The notes: generated by a model not told the origin, from the letters alone. DNA of 64,000 bases from Panacagrimonas perspica (GCF_004364935.1 NZ_SOBT01000013.1:124001-188000); one strand, 5' to 3'; numbered from the stretch's first letter, positions 24,700 to 35,033 are shown. Numbers and translations: made by a program.

Positions 24700-26073
24700 A
24701 TGGCCTCGCATCGTGACCCTTCGATGGCAGCGCCAATCCAGATGATGAAACAGCTCAGTCGCCGTTCCGCGCAGCGGGGGCGAACCGGAATCCGTAGCGT
24801 CGTTGTCGTGGCAGTGATCATCGTGGCGCTGGCGGCTCTGGCCTGGGGGCTGACGCAGCGGAGCAAGACGCAGACGACGCCAGGCGCGATGGGCGGTGGT
24901 CCGCCGGGGGCGGGAGCGCCGGGTGGCGGCGGGGGCCGCGGTCGTGGTGGCATGCCGACGACGGTCGGCACGGCGAAGGTCGTGCAGCAGGACATTCCCG
25001 TGATTCTCGAGGCCCTGGGGACGGTGACGCCGTCGGAGACGGTCACGGTGCGGCCGCAGGTCGCCGGCGTGATCACGGACATCCGCTTCGTCGAAGGCCA
25101 GATGGTGACCCAGGGGCAGGTGCTGGCGGTGATCGACCAGCGACCGTTCCAGGTGACGCTCGACCAGGCGCGCGGGCAGTTGCAGCGTGACGAGGCGGAG
25201 CTCCAGAACGCGCAGCTCCAGCTGGAGCGCTTCCGCACGCTGGGCACGCTGGATTCGATCGCGCAGCAGGACATCGACACGCAGGCCGCCAGCGTCAAGC
25301 AGCTGCTGGGAACGGTCGTGGCGGATCGCGCCGCGGTTGCCGCGGCGCAGCTCGACATGGACTACAGCGAGGTGAAGACGCCGATCGCCGGAAGAGTGGG
25401 CCTGCGCGTCGTCGACGCCGGCAACTACATCGGCGCCGGCGATGCGAGCGGCATCGCCGTGGTGACGCGGGTGTCGCCGACCGATGTCGTGTTCACCGTC
25501 CCCCAGGACCGCGTCGGCGAGATCCAGAAACGTGTGGCGTCCGGGGAGGCGCCGAAGATCCCGGCCATCGCGCTCGACCGCAGCCGCCAGGTGACGCTCG
25601 CAGAAGGCACGTTCTCCACGCTCGACAACCTCGTGAGCACCGACACCGGCACGGTGCGCGCCAAGGCGCGTTTCGCCAACGCCGACGGCGCGCTGTTTCC
25701 GAGCCAGTTCGTCAACGTGCGGCTGACGTTGCGGGTCATCGAGGGCGCCAGCGTGGTGCCGGTTTCGGCCGTGCGCAACGGCGCCGACGGCGACTTCGTG
25801 TGGCTGCTGCAGGACGACGACACCGCTACGGCACGCAAAGTCCAGCGCGGGCCATCGTCCGGCGATCTCGTGCAGATCGTGAAGGGGCTCGAGCCCGGCC
25901 AGACCGTGATCACCGACGGCGGCGATCGTCTCAAGGAAGGCGGCAAGGTGACGCTGCCGGGCGAGAAGCGTGGTGAGGCGGCTGCAGGCGACGCACCCAA
26001 AGGCAGGACGCACGGCGAGAGGGGCAAGCGGACACCGAAGGACGGCGCCGCCGTTCCTGCGCCGCCGCAGTAG
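24700..26073 (+). CDS. mdtA: RND efflux periplasmic adaptor (MdtA-like)
   Basis: A 457-residue membrane fusion protein of the HlyD/AcrA type. One N-terminal membrane helix (VVVVAVIIVALAALAWGL) is followed by an unusual Gly/Pro/Arg-rich linker (residues about 65-88). The lipoyl/barrel-sandwich domain holds VTVRPQVAGVITDIRFVEGQ, the hairpin lies at about 155-225, and the beta-barrel includes VSPTDVVFTVPQDRVGEIQK. It bridges the inner-membrane pumps and the outer-membrane channel. Several in-frame ATGs (24700, 24724, 24742) are possible starts. It heads an operon with two permeases and a NodT-type channel, the MdtABC layout. Confidence 0.93.
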   Translation: MASHRDPSMAAPIQMMKQLSRRSAQRGRTGIRSVVVVAVIIVALAALAWGLTQRSKTQTTPGAMGGGPPGAGAPGGGGGRGRGGMPTTVGTAKVVQQDIPVILEALGTVTPSETVTVRPQVAGVITDIRFVEGQMVTQGQVLAVIDQRPFQVTLDQARGQLQRDEAELQNAQLQLERFRTLGTLDSIAQQDIDTQAASVKQLLGTVVADRAAVAAAQLDMDYSEVKTPIAGRVGLRVVDAGNYIGAGDASGIAVVTRVSPTDVVFTVPQDRVGEIQKRVASGEAPKIPAIALDRSRQVTLAEGTFSTLDNLVSTDTGTVRAKARFANADGALFPSQFVNVRLTLRVIEGASVVPVSAVRNGADGDFVWLLQDDDTATARKVQRGPSSGDLVQIVKGLEPGQTVITDGGDRLKEGGKVTLPGEKRGEAAAGDAPKGRTHGERGKRTPKDGAAVPAPPQ

Positions 26074-26081
26074 TCGTCGGC

Positions 26082-29000
26082 ATGAACCCGTCCCGTCTCT
26101 TCATCGAGCGGCCCGTCGCCACGGCGCTGCTGATGGCGGCGATCGTGCTGAGCGGGCTCGTCGGCTTTCGCCTGATGCCGCTGTCGGCGTTGCCGGAGGT
26201 GGACTACCCGACCATCCAGGTGTCGACGCTGTATCCGGGCGCCAGCCCCGAGGTCATGAGCCAGACGGTGACGGCGCCGCTCGAGCGCCAGCTCGGCCAG
26301 ATGACCGGGCTGGATCGCATGAGCTCGGTGAGCACGGCCGGCGCCTCGATCATCACGCTGCAGTTCGGCCTGAGTTCGGCGCTCGACACCGCGGAGCAGG
26401 AAGTGCAGGCCGCGATCAATGGCGCCAACTCGCTGCTGCCGGCGGATCTTCCGGCGCCGCCGGTCTACGCCAAGATCAACCCCGCCGATGCGCCGGTGCT
26501 GAGCCTGGCGCTGACGTCCGACACGCTGCCGCTCACCGAGATCCGCAACCTCGCCGACACGCGCCTGTCGCTGAAGATCAGCCAGGTGTCGGGCGTCGGA
26601 CTCGTCACCTTGTCTGGCGGCCAGCGCCCGGCCATCCGCATCCAGGCCGACACGCAGCAGCTCGCCTCGTTCGGCATCACGTTGCAGACCTTGCAGAGCG
26701 CCATCGACGCGGCCAACGCCAACAGCGCCAAGGGCAGCTTCGACGGGCCGAGCCGCAGTTACGCGATCAACGCCAACGATCAGCTCGTGACGGTCGAGGA
26801 CTACGAGCGCGTCATCGTGTCGTACAGCAACGGCGCGCCGGTGCGCTTGAGCGATGTCGCGCAGGTGGTGCAGGCGGCGGAGAACGTGCAGCTGGGGGCC
26901 TGGGCGGGCCGCACGCCGGCCATCATCCTGGACGTGAAGCGCCAGCCCGGCGCCAACGTCATCAAGACGGTGGACGCCATCAAGGCGCGGCTGGTGGACC
27001 TGCAGGGCACGCTGCCGCCGACGGTGAATGTCCAGGTGCTCACCGATCGCACGACCGGCATCCGCGCGTCGGTGCAGCACGTGCAGATCGAGCTGCTGCT
27101 GTCGGTGGTGCTGGTGGTGCTGGTGATCTTCTTCTTCCTGCACAGCCCGCAGGCGACGCTGATCGCGAGCCTGTCGGTGCCGATCTCGCTGATCGGCGCC
27201 TGCGGAACGATGTACCTGCTCGGTTTTTCGCTGAACAACCTGTCGCTGATGGCGCTCACGATCGCCACCGGCTTCGTCGTCGACGACGCGATCGTCGTCA
27301 TCGAGAACATCGCGCGACATCTGGAGAAAGGCGAGAAGCCGTTCGCCGCGGCGCTCAAGGGCGCACGCGAGATCGGATTCACGATCATCTCGCTGACCGT
27401 CTCGCTGGTGGCGGTGCTCATCCCGCTGCTGTTCATGGGCGACGTCGTCGGACGGCTGTTCCGCGAATTCGCGATCTCGCTGGCGGTCACCATCCTGATC
27501 TCCGCCGTCGTGTCGCTGACGCTGGTGCCGATGCTGGCAGCGCGCTGGCTCAAGCCGGAGTCGATGCATCCGTCGAAGGGCATCGGTGCGCGCGTGCAGC
27601 AGGGGTTCGATCGCATCGTGCGGCGCTACGACGGCTGGCTCACGTGGGTGCTGAATCACCAGCGCGCGACGTTGCTGGTGGCGCTCGCGACGCTGGCGGT
27701 CACCGTGCTGCTCTACATCGCGATTCCCAAGGGCCTGTTCCCGACGCAGGACACCGGTCAGCTGCAGGCGCGCATCCAGGCGACCGAAGGGATCTCCTAC
27801 GCGAAGATGGCCGAGCTGCAGCAGGCGGTGGCGCGCGTGGTGCTCGACGATCCCGCGGTCGACAACCTCAGTTCCTTCGTCGGCGTCGACGGCTCGAACA
27901 ACGCGATGCTCCACACCGGCCGCATGCTCATCAACATGGGCGACGAGCGCGGCGGATCGCAGGCCGAGGTGATGGCGCGGCTGACGGACGCGGTCGAGCG
28001 CAACGTGGCCGGCGTGCGCCTGTTCCTGCAGCCCACGCAGGACCTGACGATCGACGCCGAGACCGGCCCGACGCAGTACCGCGCCTCGCTCGAGGGCGCG
28101 GACACGGCGGTGGTCGCGGACTGGGCGACGCAGCTCACCGCCGCGCTGGAATCCGAACCCGCGGTGCGCAACCCCGTGACCGATGCCGGCGCCAAGGCCT
28201 GGGCGGCGATGGTGAACGTCGACCGCGACACCGCCTCGCGGCTGTCGATCAGCGCCTCGGACGTCGACAACGCGCTGTACAGCGCGTTCGGCCAGCGCAT
28301 CATCTCGACGATCTTCACCGACACCAATCAATACCGCGTGATCCTCGAAGCGCGGCCGGACCTGCTGACCGATCCGGAGTCGCTCGGCCTGCTGAACCTG
28401 CAATCGGGCAACGGGCCGACGCCGCTGTCCGCGTTCGCGACGATCACCCCGCAACGCTCGCCGCTGCAGGTCACGCACGTGGCGCAGTACCCGGCCACGA
28501 CGATCAATTTCGATACCGCACCGGGCGTGGCGCTGGGCCGCGCCGTCGACGCGATCCGCGCGAAGGCCGTCGAGATCGGCCTGCCGGCCAGCGTGAGCCT
28601 GACGTTCCTGGGCGCCGCGAGCGCCTACGAGAACGCGCTGTCGAGCCAGCTGTGGCTGATCCTGGCCGCGATCATCTGCGTCTACATCGTGCTGGGCGTG
28701 CTGTACGAAAGTTACGTGCACCCGCTGACGATCCTCTCGACGTTGCCGTCCGCCGGCGTCGGCGCGCTGCTGATGCTGATCATCACCGGCAGCGACCTGG
28801 GCGTGATCGGGATCATCGGCATCATCCTGCTGATCGGCATCGTCAAGAAGAACGCGATCATGATGATCGACTTCGCGATCGCGGCCGAACGTGAAGAGGG
28901 CATGGCGCCGCGCGACGCGATCCACCAGGCGGCGCTGCTGCGCTTCCGGCCGATCCTGATGACGACCCTGGCCGCGCTGTTCGCCGCCGTGCCGCTGATG

Positions 29001-29198
29001 CTCGGCTTCGGCGAAGGCTCCGAACTGCGACGTCCGCTGGGCATCGCGATCTTCGGCGGATTGGTCGTGAGCCAGGCGCTGACCTTGTTCACGACGCCGG
29101 TGATCTATCTGGCGTTCGACCGGCTCGGACGGCGCTTCGGCGGCACGCGTCCGCCATCGCCGCTGACGGAGAACGCATCGGGGGCCAGCGGCGCATGA
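26082..29198 (+). CDS. mdtB: RND multidrug efflux permease (MdtB-like)
   Basis: A 1038-residue inner-membrane pump of the HAE-1 RND family. It starts MNPSRLFIERPVATALLMAA, has 12 membrane helices, two large periplasmic loops (about 35-330 and 560-865), and the TM4 proton-relay pair in ATGFVVDDAIVVIENIARHL. GIVKKNAIMMIDFAIAAERE and LLRFRPILMTTLAALFAAVP are the duplicate signatures in the second half. The operon order adaptor-permease-permease-channel matches MdtABC, whose two permeases form a heterotrimer exporting bile salts, novobiocin and similar compounds; the actual substrates here are unknown. Confidence 0.93.
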   Translation: MNPSRLFIERPVATALLMAAIVLSGLVGFRLMPLSALPEVDYPTIQVSTLYPGASPEVMSQTVTAPLERQLGQMTGLDRMSSVSTAGASIITLQFGLSSALDTAEQEVQAAINGANSLLPADLPAPPVYAKINPADAPVLSLALTSDTLPLTEIRNLADTRLSLKISQVSGVGLVTLSGGQRPAIRIQADTQQLASFGITLQTLQSAIDAANANSAKGSFDGPSRSYAINANDQLVTVEDYERVIVSYSNGAPVRLSDVAQVVQAAENVQLGAWAGRTPAIILDVKRQPGANVIKTVDAIKARLVDLQGTLPPTVNVQVLTDRTTGIRASVQHVQIELLLSVVLVVLVIFFFLHSPQATLIASLSVPISLIGACGTMYLLGFSLNNLSLMALTIATGFVVDDAIVVIENIARHLEKGEKPFAAALKGAREIGFTIISLTVSLVAVLIPLLFMGDVVGRLFREFAISLAVTILISAVVSLTLVPMLAARWLKPESMHPSKGIGARVQQGFDRIVRRYDGWLTWVLNHQRATLLVALATLAVTVLLYIAIPKGLFPTQDTGQLQARIQATEGISYAKMAELQQAVARVVLDDPAVDNLSSFVGVDGSNNAMLHTGRMLINMGDERGGSQAEVMARLTDAVERNVAGVRLFLQPTQDLTIDAETGPTQYRASLEGADTAVVADWATQLTAALESEPAVRNPVTDAGAKAWAAMVNVDRDTASRLSISASDVDNALYSAFGQRIISTIFTDTNQYRVILEARPDLLTDPESLGLLNLQSGNGPTPLSAFATITPQRSPLQVTHVAQYPATTINFDTAPGVALGRAVDAIRAKAVEIGLPASVSLTFLGAASAYENALSSQLWLILAAIICVYIVLGVLYESYVHPLTILSTLPSAGVGALLMLIITGSDLGVIGIIGIILLIGIVKKNAIMMIDFAIAAEREEGMAPRDAIHQAALLRFRPILMTTLAALFAAVPLMLGFGEGSELRRPLGIAIFGGLVVSQALTLFTTPVIYLAFDRLGRRFGGTRPPSPLTENASGASGA

Positions 29199-32100
29199 AT
29201 CTGTCGGCGCCCTTCGTCCGTCGTCCGATCGCCACCGTGCTGCTGACGGCGGGCGTCGCGCTGGCCGGCATCGGCGCGTTCTTCAGCCTGCCGGTGGCGC
29301 CGCTGCCGCAGGTGGATTACCCGACGATCTCGGTCAACGCCTCGCTGTCCGGCGCCAGTCCCGCGACGATGGCGACCAGCGTCGCCACGCCGCTCGAGCG
29401 ACGTCTGGGCGCGATCTCGGACGTCAACGAGATCACGTCGCAGAGTTCCAGCGGCACGACGCGCATCAACCTGCAGTTCGCGCTGACGCGCAACATCGAC
29501 AGCGCGGCGCGCGAGGTGCAGGCGGCGATCAACGCCGCGCGCGTGGACCTTCCCGCCACGCTGCGCAGCAACCCCACCTACAACAAGTCGAATCCGTCGC
29601 AGGCGCCCGTGATGGTGCTGGCGCTGACGTCGGACACGATGGCGACCGGCAAGATGTACGAGGCCGTCACCAACGTCCTGCAGCAGAAGCTCGCGCAGGT
29701 GCCGGGTGTGGGCGAGGTGGAAATCGGCGGCGGCTCCTTGCCCGGCGTGCGCATCGACGTCATCCCGTTTTCGCTCAATCGCTACGGCCTGTCGCTGGAG
29801 GACGTGCGGGCCGCGCTGGAATCGGCCAACGCCAACCGTCCCAAGGGCGCGGTCGGCGACGACGAGCGGCGCTGGCAGCTCTACACCAATGTCCTGGGCC
29901 GTGACGCCGACGACTACCGCCGGCTCATCGTCTCGTGGAAGAACGGTGCCGCGATCCGCCTGGGCGACGTCGCCGAGATCCGCGACGGCCCCGCCGACGA
30001 GAAGAACATCGGCCTGTTCAACGGCGAGCCCGCGGTGGTGGTCCTGATCCGCACGCAGCCGGGCGCCAACGTGATCCAGACCGTCGACCGCCTGCGCGCG
30101 ATCCTGCCGCAGCTGCAGGCGCAGCTTCCGCCGGCGGTCCGTCTGCAGGTGGCGTCCGACCGCACGCGCTCGATCCGCACGTCGCTGCACGACGTCGAGT
30201 TCACGCTGGTGCTGTCGATCATCCTGGTGGTGCTGGTCGTCAGCGCGTTCCTGCGCAACCTGCGCGCGACGATCATCCCGGCCGTGGCCACCATCGTGTC
30301 GCTGCTGGGCACGTTCGGCGTGATGCAGCTGATGGGGTTCTCGCTGAACAACCTGTCGCTGATGGCGCTCACGGTCGCCACCGGCTTCGTCGTGGACGAC
30401 GCCATCGTCGTGCTCGAGAACACCTCGCGCCATCTGCAGGCGGGGATGAGCCGCGTCCAGGCCGCGCTGCAGGGCGCGCGGGAAGTCGGCTTCACCGTGG
30501 TGTCGATGAGCCTGTCGCTGGTCGCCGTGTTCATTCCGTTGTTGTTCATGGCGGGGCAGCAGGGGCGCCTGTTCCTGGAGTTCGCGCTGACCCTGTCGGC
30601 GGCGGTGATGATCTCGCTGGTGGTGTCGCTGACGACGACGCCGATGCTGTGCGCGCAGATCCTGCGCCGCGAAGAGCCCGGTGGTCCAAGACCTGGCCGC
30701 ATCGCGCGGTTCTTCGAGGCCGGCTACGAGTTCCTGCTGCGCAGCTACGAGAAGAGCCTGGACTGGGCGCTCGGTGCGCGGGGCCTGGTGATGGCGCTGC
30801 TCGCATTCGTCGTGGCGCTCAACGCCTATCTGCTGATCAACATCCCGAAGGGTTTCTTCCCGCAGCAGGACACCGGCTCGCTGATGGCGGGGTTCCGTAC
30901 CGACCAGAGCATCTCGTTCCAGGCCCTGTCCGAGAAGCTGCAAGCCATCGTCACCATCGTGCGCGCGGACCCGGCCGTGTCCACCGTCGTCGGCTTCGCC
31001 GGCGGCTCGCGCGCCGGCGGCTTCATGTTCGTCGAACTCAAGCCGCTGGCCGAGCGCAAGGAGCCCGGCAGTGCCGCCATCGCGCGCCTGCGGCCCAAGC
31101 TGTCGCAGATCTCGGGTGTCAGCGTGTTCCTGAATCCGGTGCAGGACCTGCGCATGGGCGGGCGGTCGAGCAACGCCACTTACCAGTACACGCTCAAGGG
31201 CGACAACGGCGGCGAGCTCAAGCAGTGGGCGCAGAAGCTCTCGTCGCGCCTGGAGCAGGAGACGGGCCTCACCGACATCAGCACCGATCAGCAGGAGAAC
31301 GGCGTCGAGACGTTCGTGACGATCGACCGCGACACCGCATCGCGCTTCGGCATCACGCCGCGCGACGTCGACAACGCGCTCTACAACGCTTTCGGCCAGC
31401 GCACCGCGTCGACGATCTACGAGGACATCAACCAGTACAGCGTGGTGCTCGCGGTGGCGCGCCGATTCCGCGAGGGCCCGGACGCGCTGAACGATGTCTA
31501 CGTGCCCGCGGGCAGCGCGTCGACCGGCGGCACCACGAGCGGCGACGCAGCAGCCAGCGGTGATGCTGCGACCCGTACCGATTCCACCGGTAGCCCCGCC
31601 AGCGTCGCCAATCCCGCGCTGCGCGATCCTTCCACCGGCAGCGCGCTGGCGACCAGCACGCGGAACATGGTGCCGCTGGCGGCGCTGACGACGATCACCG
31701 AACGCGCGGCCGCGACGTCGATCAGCCACCAGGACGCGACCCTGGCGACGACGGTGTCGTTCAACCTCGCCGAGGGAACGTCGCTGTCCGACGCGCGCGG
31801 CATCGTCCGGCAGGCCGAAGCCGACATCGGCATGCCGACGTCGATCGGCGGCAGCTTCGAGGGCCTGGCCAAGACGTTCGAGGAATCGCAGAAGCAGCAG
31901 CCCTTGCTGATCCTCGCGGCGATCGTGGTCGTCTACATCCTGCTCGGCGTGCTGTACGAAAGTTACGCGCACCCGGTGACGGTGCTGTCGACGCTGCCGT
32001 CCGCGGGGGTCGGCGCCGTGCTCGCGCTGATGCTGCTGAAGATGGAGTTCTCGCTGATCGCCTTGATCGGCCTGTTCCTGCTGATCGGCATCGTCAAGAA

Positions 32101-32434
32101 GAACGCCATTCTCATCATCGATTTCGCGCTCGACGCCGAACGCTCGCGCGGCCTGTCCGCCGTCGAAGCCGTGCGCGAGGCCAGCCTGCTGCGATTCCGT
32201 CCGATCCTGATGACGACGCTGGCCGCCGCGCTGGGCGCGCTGCCGCTGGCGCTGGGCTACGGCGAAGGTTCGGAACTACGCCAGCCGCTCGGCGTCACGA
32301 TCATCGGAGGCCTCATCGCCTCCCAGCTGCTCACTCTTCTCACCACGCCGGTCGTGTACGTGTACATGGACAAGCTGCGACGCAAGAACCCCGACGAGCG
32401 CCTGCTGGCCCGTCACGCCGAGGCGACGGCATGA
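29195..32434 (+). CDS. mdtC: RND multidrug efflux permease (MdtC-like) with low-complexity insert
   Basis: A 1079-residue RND pump, start overlapping the mdtB stop as ATGA. It has the TM4 pair in ATGFVVDDAIVVLENTSRHL and the second-half signature GIVKKNAILIIDFALDAERS. Residues about 771-824 are an Ala/Ser/Thr/Gly/Asp-rich stretch in the second periplasmic loop, between DALNDVYVPAG and NMVPLAALTTI. Model MdtC has only a few residues there, so about 45-50 residues are inserted. The insert keeps the frame and contains no stops. It probably forms an exposed flexible loop of the docking or porter domain. Confidence 0.93.
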   Translation: MNLSAPFVRRPIATVLLTAGVALAGIGAFFSLPVAPLPQVDYPTISVNASLSGASPATMATSVATPLERRLGAISDVNEITSQSSSGTTRINLQFALTRNIDSAAREVQAAINAARVDLPATLRSNPTYNKSNPSQAPVMVLALTSDTMATGKMYEAVTNVLQQKLAQVPGVGEVEIGGGSLPGVRIDVIPFSLNRYGLSLEDVRAALESANANRPKGAVGDDERRWQLYTNVLGRDADDYRRLIVSWKNGAAIRLGDVAEIRDGPADEKNIGLFNGEPAVVVLIRTQPGANVIQTVDRLRAILPQLQAQLPPAVRLQVASDRTRSIRTSLHDVEFTLVLSIILVVLVVSAFLRNLRATIIPAVATIVSLLGTFGVMQLMGFSLNNLSLMALTVATGFVVDDAIVVLENTSRHLQAGMSRVQAALQGAREVGFTVVSMSLSLVAVFIPLLFMAGQQGRLFLEFALTLSAAVMISLVVSLTTTPMLCAQILRREEPGGPRPGRIARFFEAGYEFLLRSYEKSLDWALGARGLVMALLAFVVALNAYLLINIPKGFFPQQDTGSLMAGFRTDQSISFQALSEKLQAIVTIVRADPAVSTVVGFAGGSRAGGFMFVELKPLAERKEPGSAAIARLRPKLSQISGVSVFLNPVQDLRMGGRSSNATYQYTLKGDNGGELKQWAQKLSSRLEQETGLTDISTDQQENGVETFVTIDRDTASRFGITPRDVDNALYNAFGQRTASTIYEDINQYSVVLAVARRFREGPDALNDVYVPAGSASTGGTTSGDAAASGDAATRTDSTGSPASVANPALRDPSTGSALATSTRNMVPLAALTTITERAAATSISHQDATLATTVSFNLAEGTSLSDARGIVRQAEADIGMPTSIGGSFEGLAKTFEESQKQQPLLILAAIVVVYILLGVLYESYAHPVTVLSTLPSAGVGAVLALMLLKMEFSLIALIGLFLLIGIVKKNAILIIDFALDAERSRGLSAVEAVREASLLRFRPILMTTLAAALGALPLALGYGEGSELRQPLGVTIIGGLIASQLLTLLTTPVVYVYMDKLRRKNPDERLLARHAEATA

Positions 32435-33864
32435 AGAACAATGTCGTCGCGAATGCGGTAGCGGCACTCGGCGTGACCCTGCTGATCGCCGGCTGCGCCG
32501 TCGGGCCGGACTACCGCCGTCCCGAGGTCGCGGCCGCCGCGCAGTTCAAGGAAGCGCCGGAAGGCTGGGTCGCCGCCACGCCCGCCGACGCGGTGGATCG
32601 CGGCCGTTGGTGGCGCTTGTTCCAGGACGCGCAGCTCGATGCCCTGGCGGAGAAGGTGCTGGTCGACAACCAGAACATCGTCGCCGCGCAGGCGGCCTAC
32701 CAGCAGGCCCGCTCGCTGGTTCGCGAGCAGCGCGCCGGATTGTTCCCGGTGGTGTCGCTCGACGTCGGCGCGTCGCGCTCGCGCAACAGCGGTGGCAGCA
32801 ACAACGGCGATGGCGGTGGCAGCCAGGGGACGCGCAACAGTTTCCAGGCCAGCATCGGCGCGGATTGGGAGCCCGACGTGTGGGGCCGGCTGCGCCGTGC
32901 CACCACGGCAGCGGATGCCAACGCGCAAGCCAGCGCCGCGGATCTGGCGAACGCCCGGCTCTCGGCACAGGGCGAGCTGGTGCTCAATTACCTGTCGCTG
33001 CGCGAGACCGACGAGGAGATCGGGCTGCTGGAGCGCACGCTGCAAGGCTACGAGCGATCGCTGCAGATTGCGACCAACCGCTACAAGGTCGGCGTTGCGC
33101 CCCGCAGCGACCTGCTCAGTGCGCAGACCCAGGTCTACAACGCGACGGCGGATCTCGAAGGCCTGATGCTTCAGCGTGACCAGCTCGAGCACGCCATCGC
33201 GGTGCTGACCGGCCGTGCGCCTGCTGATTTCGACCTGCAGCCGGCGGGCTGGAACGCGGTGGTCCCCGAAGTCCCCGCGATGGTGCCGTCGACGTTGTTG
33301 CTGCGCCGGCCCGACATTGCATCGGCCGAGCGCCGCCTGGCGGCCGCCAACGAGCAGATCGGCATCCAGACCGCGGGATATTTCCCGAACTTCGGCCTGA
33401 GCGCGTCGTACGGCAAGACGACGTCGAAGCTCAGCGATCTGTTCAGCACCTCGTCGATGGTGTGGTCGATCGGCGTGTCGGCGGCACAGACGCTGTTCGA
33501 CGCTGGCGCCACCGGCGCGCGCGTGGAGCAGGCGCAGGGCGCGTACGACGAGGCGGTGGCCAACTATCGCCAGGTCGCGCTCACGGCGTTCCAGAACGTG
33601 GAGGACCAGTTGAGCGCGCAGCGCGTGCTGGCGCGTCAGCACACGCTGCGCGAACAGGCGTCGACCGCGGCCGATCAGAACGAACAGGTCGTGCTCAACC
33701 AGTACAAGGCCGGGCAGGTGAGTTTCACCGAGGTGGTCGTGGCCCAGGCGTCTGCGCTGTCGGCGCGACGCGCGCTGGTGCAGGCCGCGCTCGATCGGCA
33801 GACCACCGCGGTGGCGCTGATCCAGGCTTTGGGTGGAGGTTGGGACGGCAACGCGGAGCCCTGA
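32431..33864 (+). CDS. Outer-membrane efflux lipoprotein, NodT/OprM family
   Basis: A 477-residue TolC-like channel. The signal ends in the lipobox LIAGC, followed by AVGPDYRRPEV, the standard NodT-family start. Two repeats of the TolC fold follow; VLTGRAPADFDL and LLLRRPDIASAERRLAAANE are family landmarks. A Ser/Asn/Gly-rich loop (about 113-132) lies in the extracellular beta region. It overlaps mdtC by ATGA and closes the efflux operon, supplying its own exit duct. Confidence 0.93.
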   Translation: MKNNVVANAVAALGVTLLIAGCAVGPDYRRPEVAAAAQFKEAPEGWVAATPADAVDRGRWWRLFQDAQLDALAEKVLVDNQNIVAAQAAYQQARSLVREQRAGLFPVVSLDVGASRSRNSGGSNNGDGGGSQGTRNSFQASIGADWEPDVWGRLRRATTAADANAQASAADLANARLSAQGELVLNYLSLRETDEEIGLLERTLQGYERSLQIATNRYKVGVAPRSDLLSAQTQVYNATADLEGLMLQRDQLEHAIAVLTGRAPADFDLQPAGWNAVVPEVPAMVPSTLLLRRPDIASAERRLAAANEQIGIQTAGYFPNFGLSASYGKTTSKLSDLFSTSSMVWSIGVSAAQTLFDAGATGARVEQAQGAYDEAVANYRQVALTAFQNVEDQLSAQRVLARQHTLREQASTAADQNEQVVLNQYKAGQVSFTEVVVAQASALSARRALVQAALDRQTTAVALIQALGGGWDGNAEP

Positions 33865-33993
33865 TCGGGCAGGACTCCGCGTGTTGTACGAGGCGCCCGT
33901 TTGATCGGATAGGCTCTGCAAGTCCGAGCCTGCCGTCCGTGCATCAGGTCGAGACGCGTAGATCGACGTACACCCCCTTATCGAGGAAAAGCC

Positions 33994-34500
33994 ATGTACT
34001 ACCCGGTGATTTCGCAGTGCACGCAGGCGCTGAAGAGCCTCAGGACCTTCCTCGACAAGGCCGAGCAGCATGCCGCCGCCCGGAAGTTCGACGTCGGCAT
34101 CCTGATGGGCAGCCGGCTCGCACCCGACATGCTCGATTTCATCTACCAGGTGCAGAGCGCCTGCGACTACGTGAAGGGCGCGGCGGCCTGGCTATCGGGG
34201 CAGGCGGTGCCCAGGCACGAAGACAACGAGAAGACGATCGACGAGCTGCGCGCCCGCATCGACAAGACGATCGCCTTCGTGCAGAGCGTCCCGGAGTCGC
34301 AGTACGCCGGCGCTGCGGAGCGCCAGGTCCGTTTCTCGTGGGCGCCGGGGAAGATCATCGCGGGCGACGACTACCTGCTGCAGATGACCATCCCCAACAC
34401 CTATTTCCACATCTCGATGGCCTACGCGATCCTGCGCAGCAACGGCGTGGATCTCGGCAAGATGGATTTTCTGGGGCCGATCAATCTGGTTGCTGGATAA
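33994..34500 (+). CDS. DUF1993 family protein
   Basis: A 168-residue cytoplasmic helical protein. MYYPVISQCTQALKSLRTFL, LAPDMLDFIYQVQSACDYVK and TIPNTYFHISMAYAILRSNG fit DUF1993, which resembles the DinB-like four-helix bundle; the last block carries a possible metal His. Activity is unknown. CGAGGAAAAGCC precedes the ATG at 33994. It is a single gene after the efflux operon, 130 bases away. Confidence 0.85.
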   Translation: MYYPVISQCTQALKSLRTFLDKAEQHAAARKFDVGILMGSRLAPDMLDFIYQVQSACDYVKGAAAWLSGQAVPRHEDNEKTIDELRARIDKTIAFVQSVPESQYAGAAERQVRFSWAPGKIIAGDDYLLQMTIPNTYFHISMAYAILRSNGVDLGKMDFLGPINLVAG

Positions 34501-34658
34501 GGTCGCTCCGGCGCCCCGGCTCGCGTGGCAGCAGATGCCGATGCAGGATGCGAGGGCTCCTTGCGCGAGGCCTGCGCATCGCGCGACCGAGCATCCGAGG
34601 GCGTGGCCCCGTCGTGCTGACAGGCTCCAGGCCTCGCGTCACCCGTTGAGCGAACCGC

Positions 34659-35033
34659 TCATGCCGGCAGCGGCGATGCCGGATCGACGTCAGGACCCTC
34701 GTTCACTTCCGCGTCGCGCTTGCGCTGTTTCTTTGCCTTGACGTCCACCTTGCGTGCCGCGGCCGCTTCCTTGCGTGTCGGCGTCGCGATGTTCGTCAGC
34801 TTGTGATGCAGACGTTCGCGGCCTTCCTGCAGCGTCCGGCGCAGTTCGTCTTTCGTGCGGACGACCACCTTCTTGATGTCGTGCCCTGCGCCCAGCAGGA
34901 CGTCCTTGGCGCAGTGCAGGGTCTGCGTGCCGGACTGCACCAGGTCCTGTCCGTGACTCAGGACGAGGGTCACCTTGCTGCGGCCTGCGGCGACGTTTTC
35001 TTTTGCGGATTCGATGATCGATGTCGGATTCAT
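34659..35033 (-). CDS. Phasin-like small coiled-coil protein
   Basis: A 124-residue hydrophilic protein starting at ATG 35033 (MNPTSIIESAKENVAAGRSK). The middle is a long amphipathic helix (LVQSGTQTLHCAKDVLLGAG, TKDELRRTLQEGRERLHHK) like phasins or stress-associated helical proteins; the C-terminal 40 residues are Lys/Arg-rich and disordered. No confident family. It is divergent from the histone-like gene at 35238. Confidence 0.55.
   Translation of the reverse strand: MNPTSIIESAKENVAAGRSKVTLVLSHGQDLVQSGTQTLHCAKDVLLGAGHDIKKVVVRTKDELRRTLQEGRERLHHKLTNIATPTRKEAAAARKVDVKAKKQRKRDAEVNEGPDVDPASPLPA

Noticed and set aside
25425..28925. Open frame of 1166 codons on the minus strand
   Set aside because: It is antiparallel to the conserved adaptor and MdtB-like genes; the product is Arg/His/Gln-rich and low in hydrophobic residues, as expected for the shadow of a GC-rich gene.
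29105..31972. Open frame of 955 codons on the minus strand
   Set aside because: Shadow of the MdtC-like gene, with the same skewed composition.
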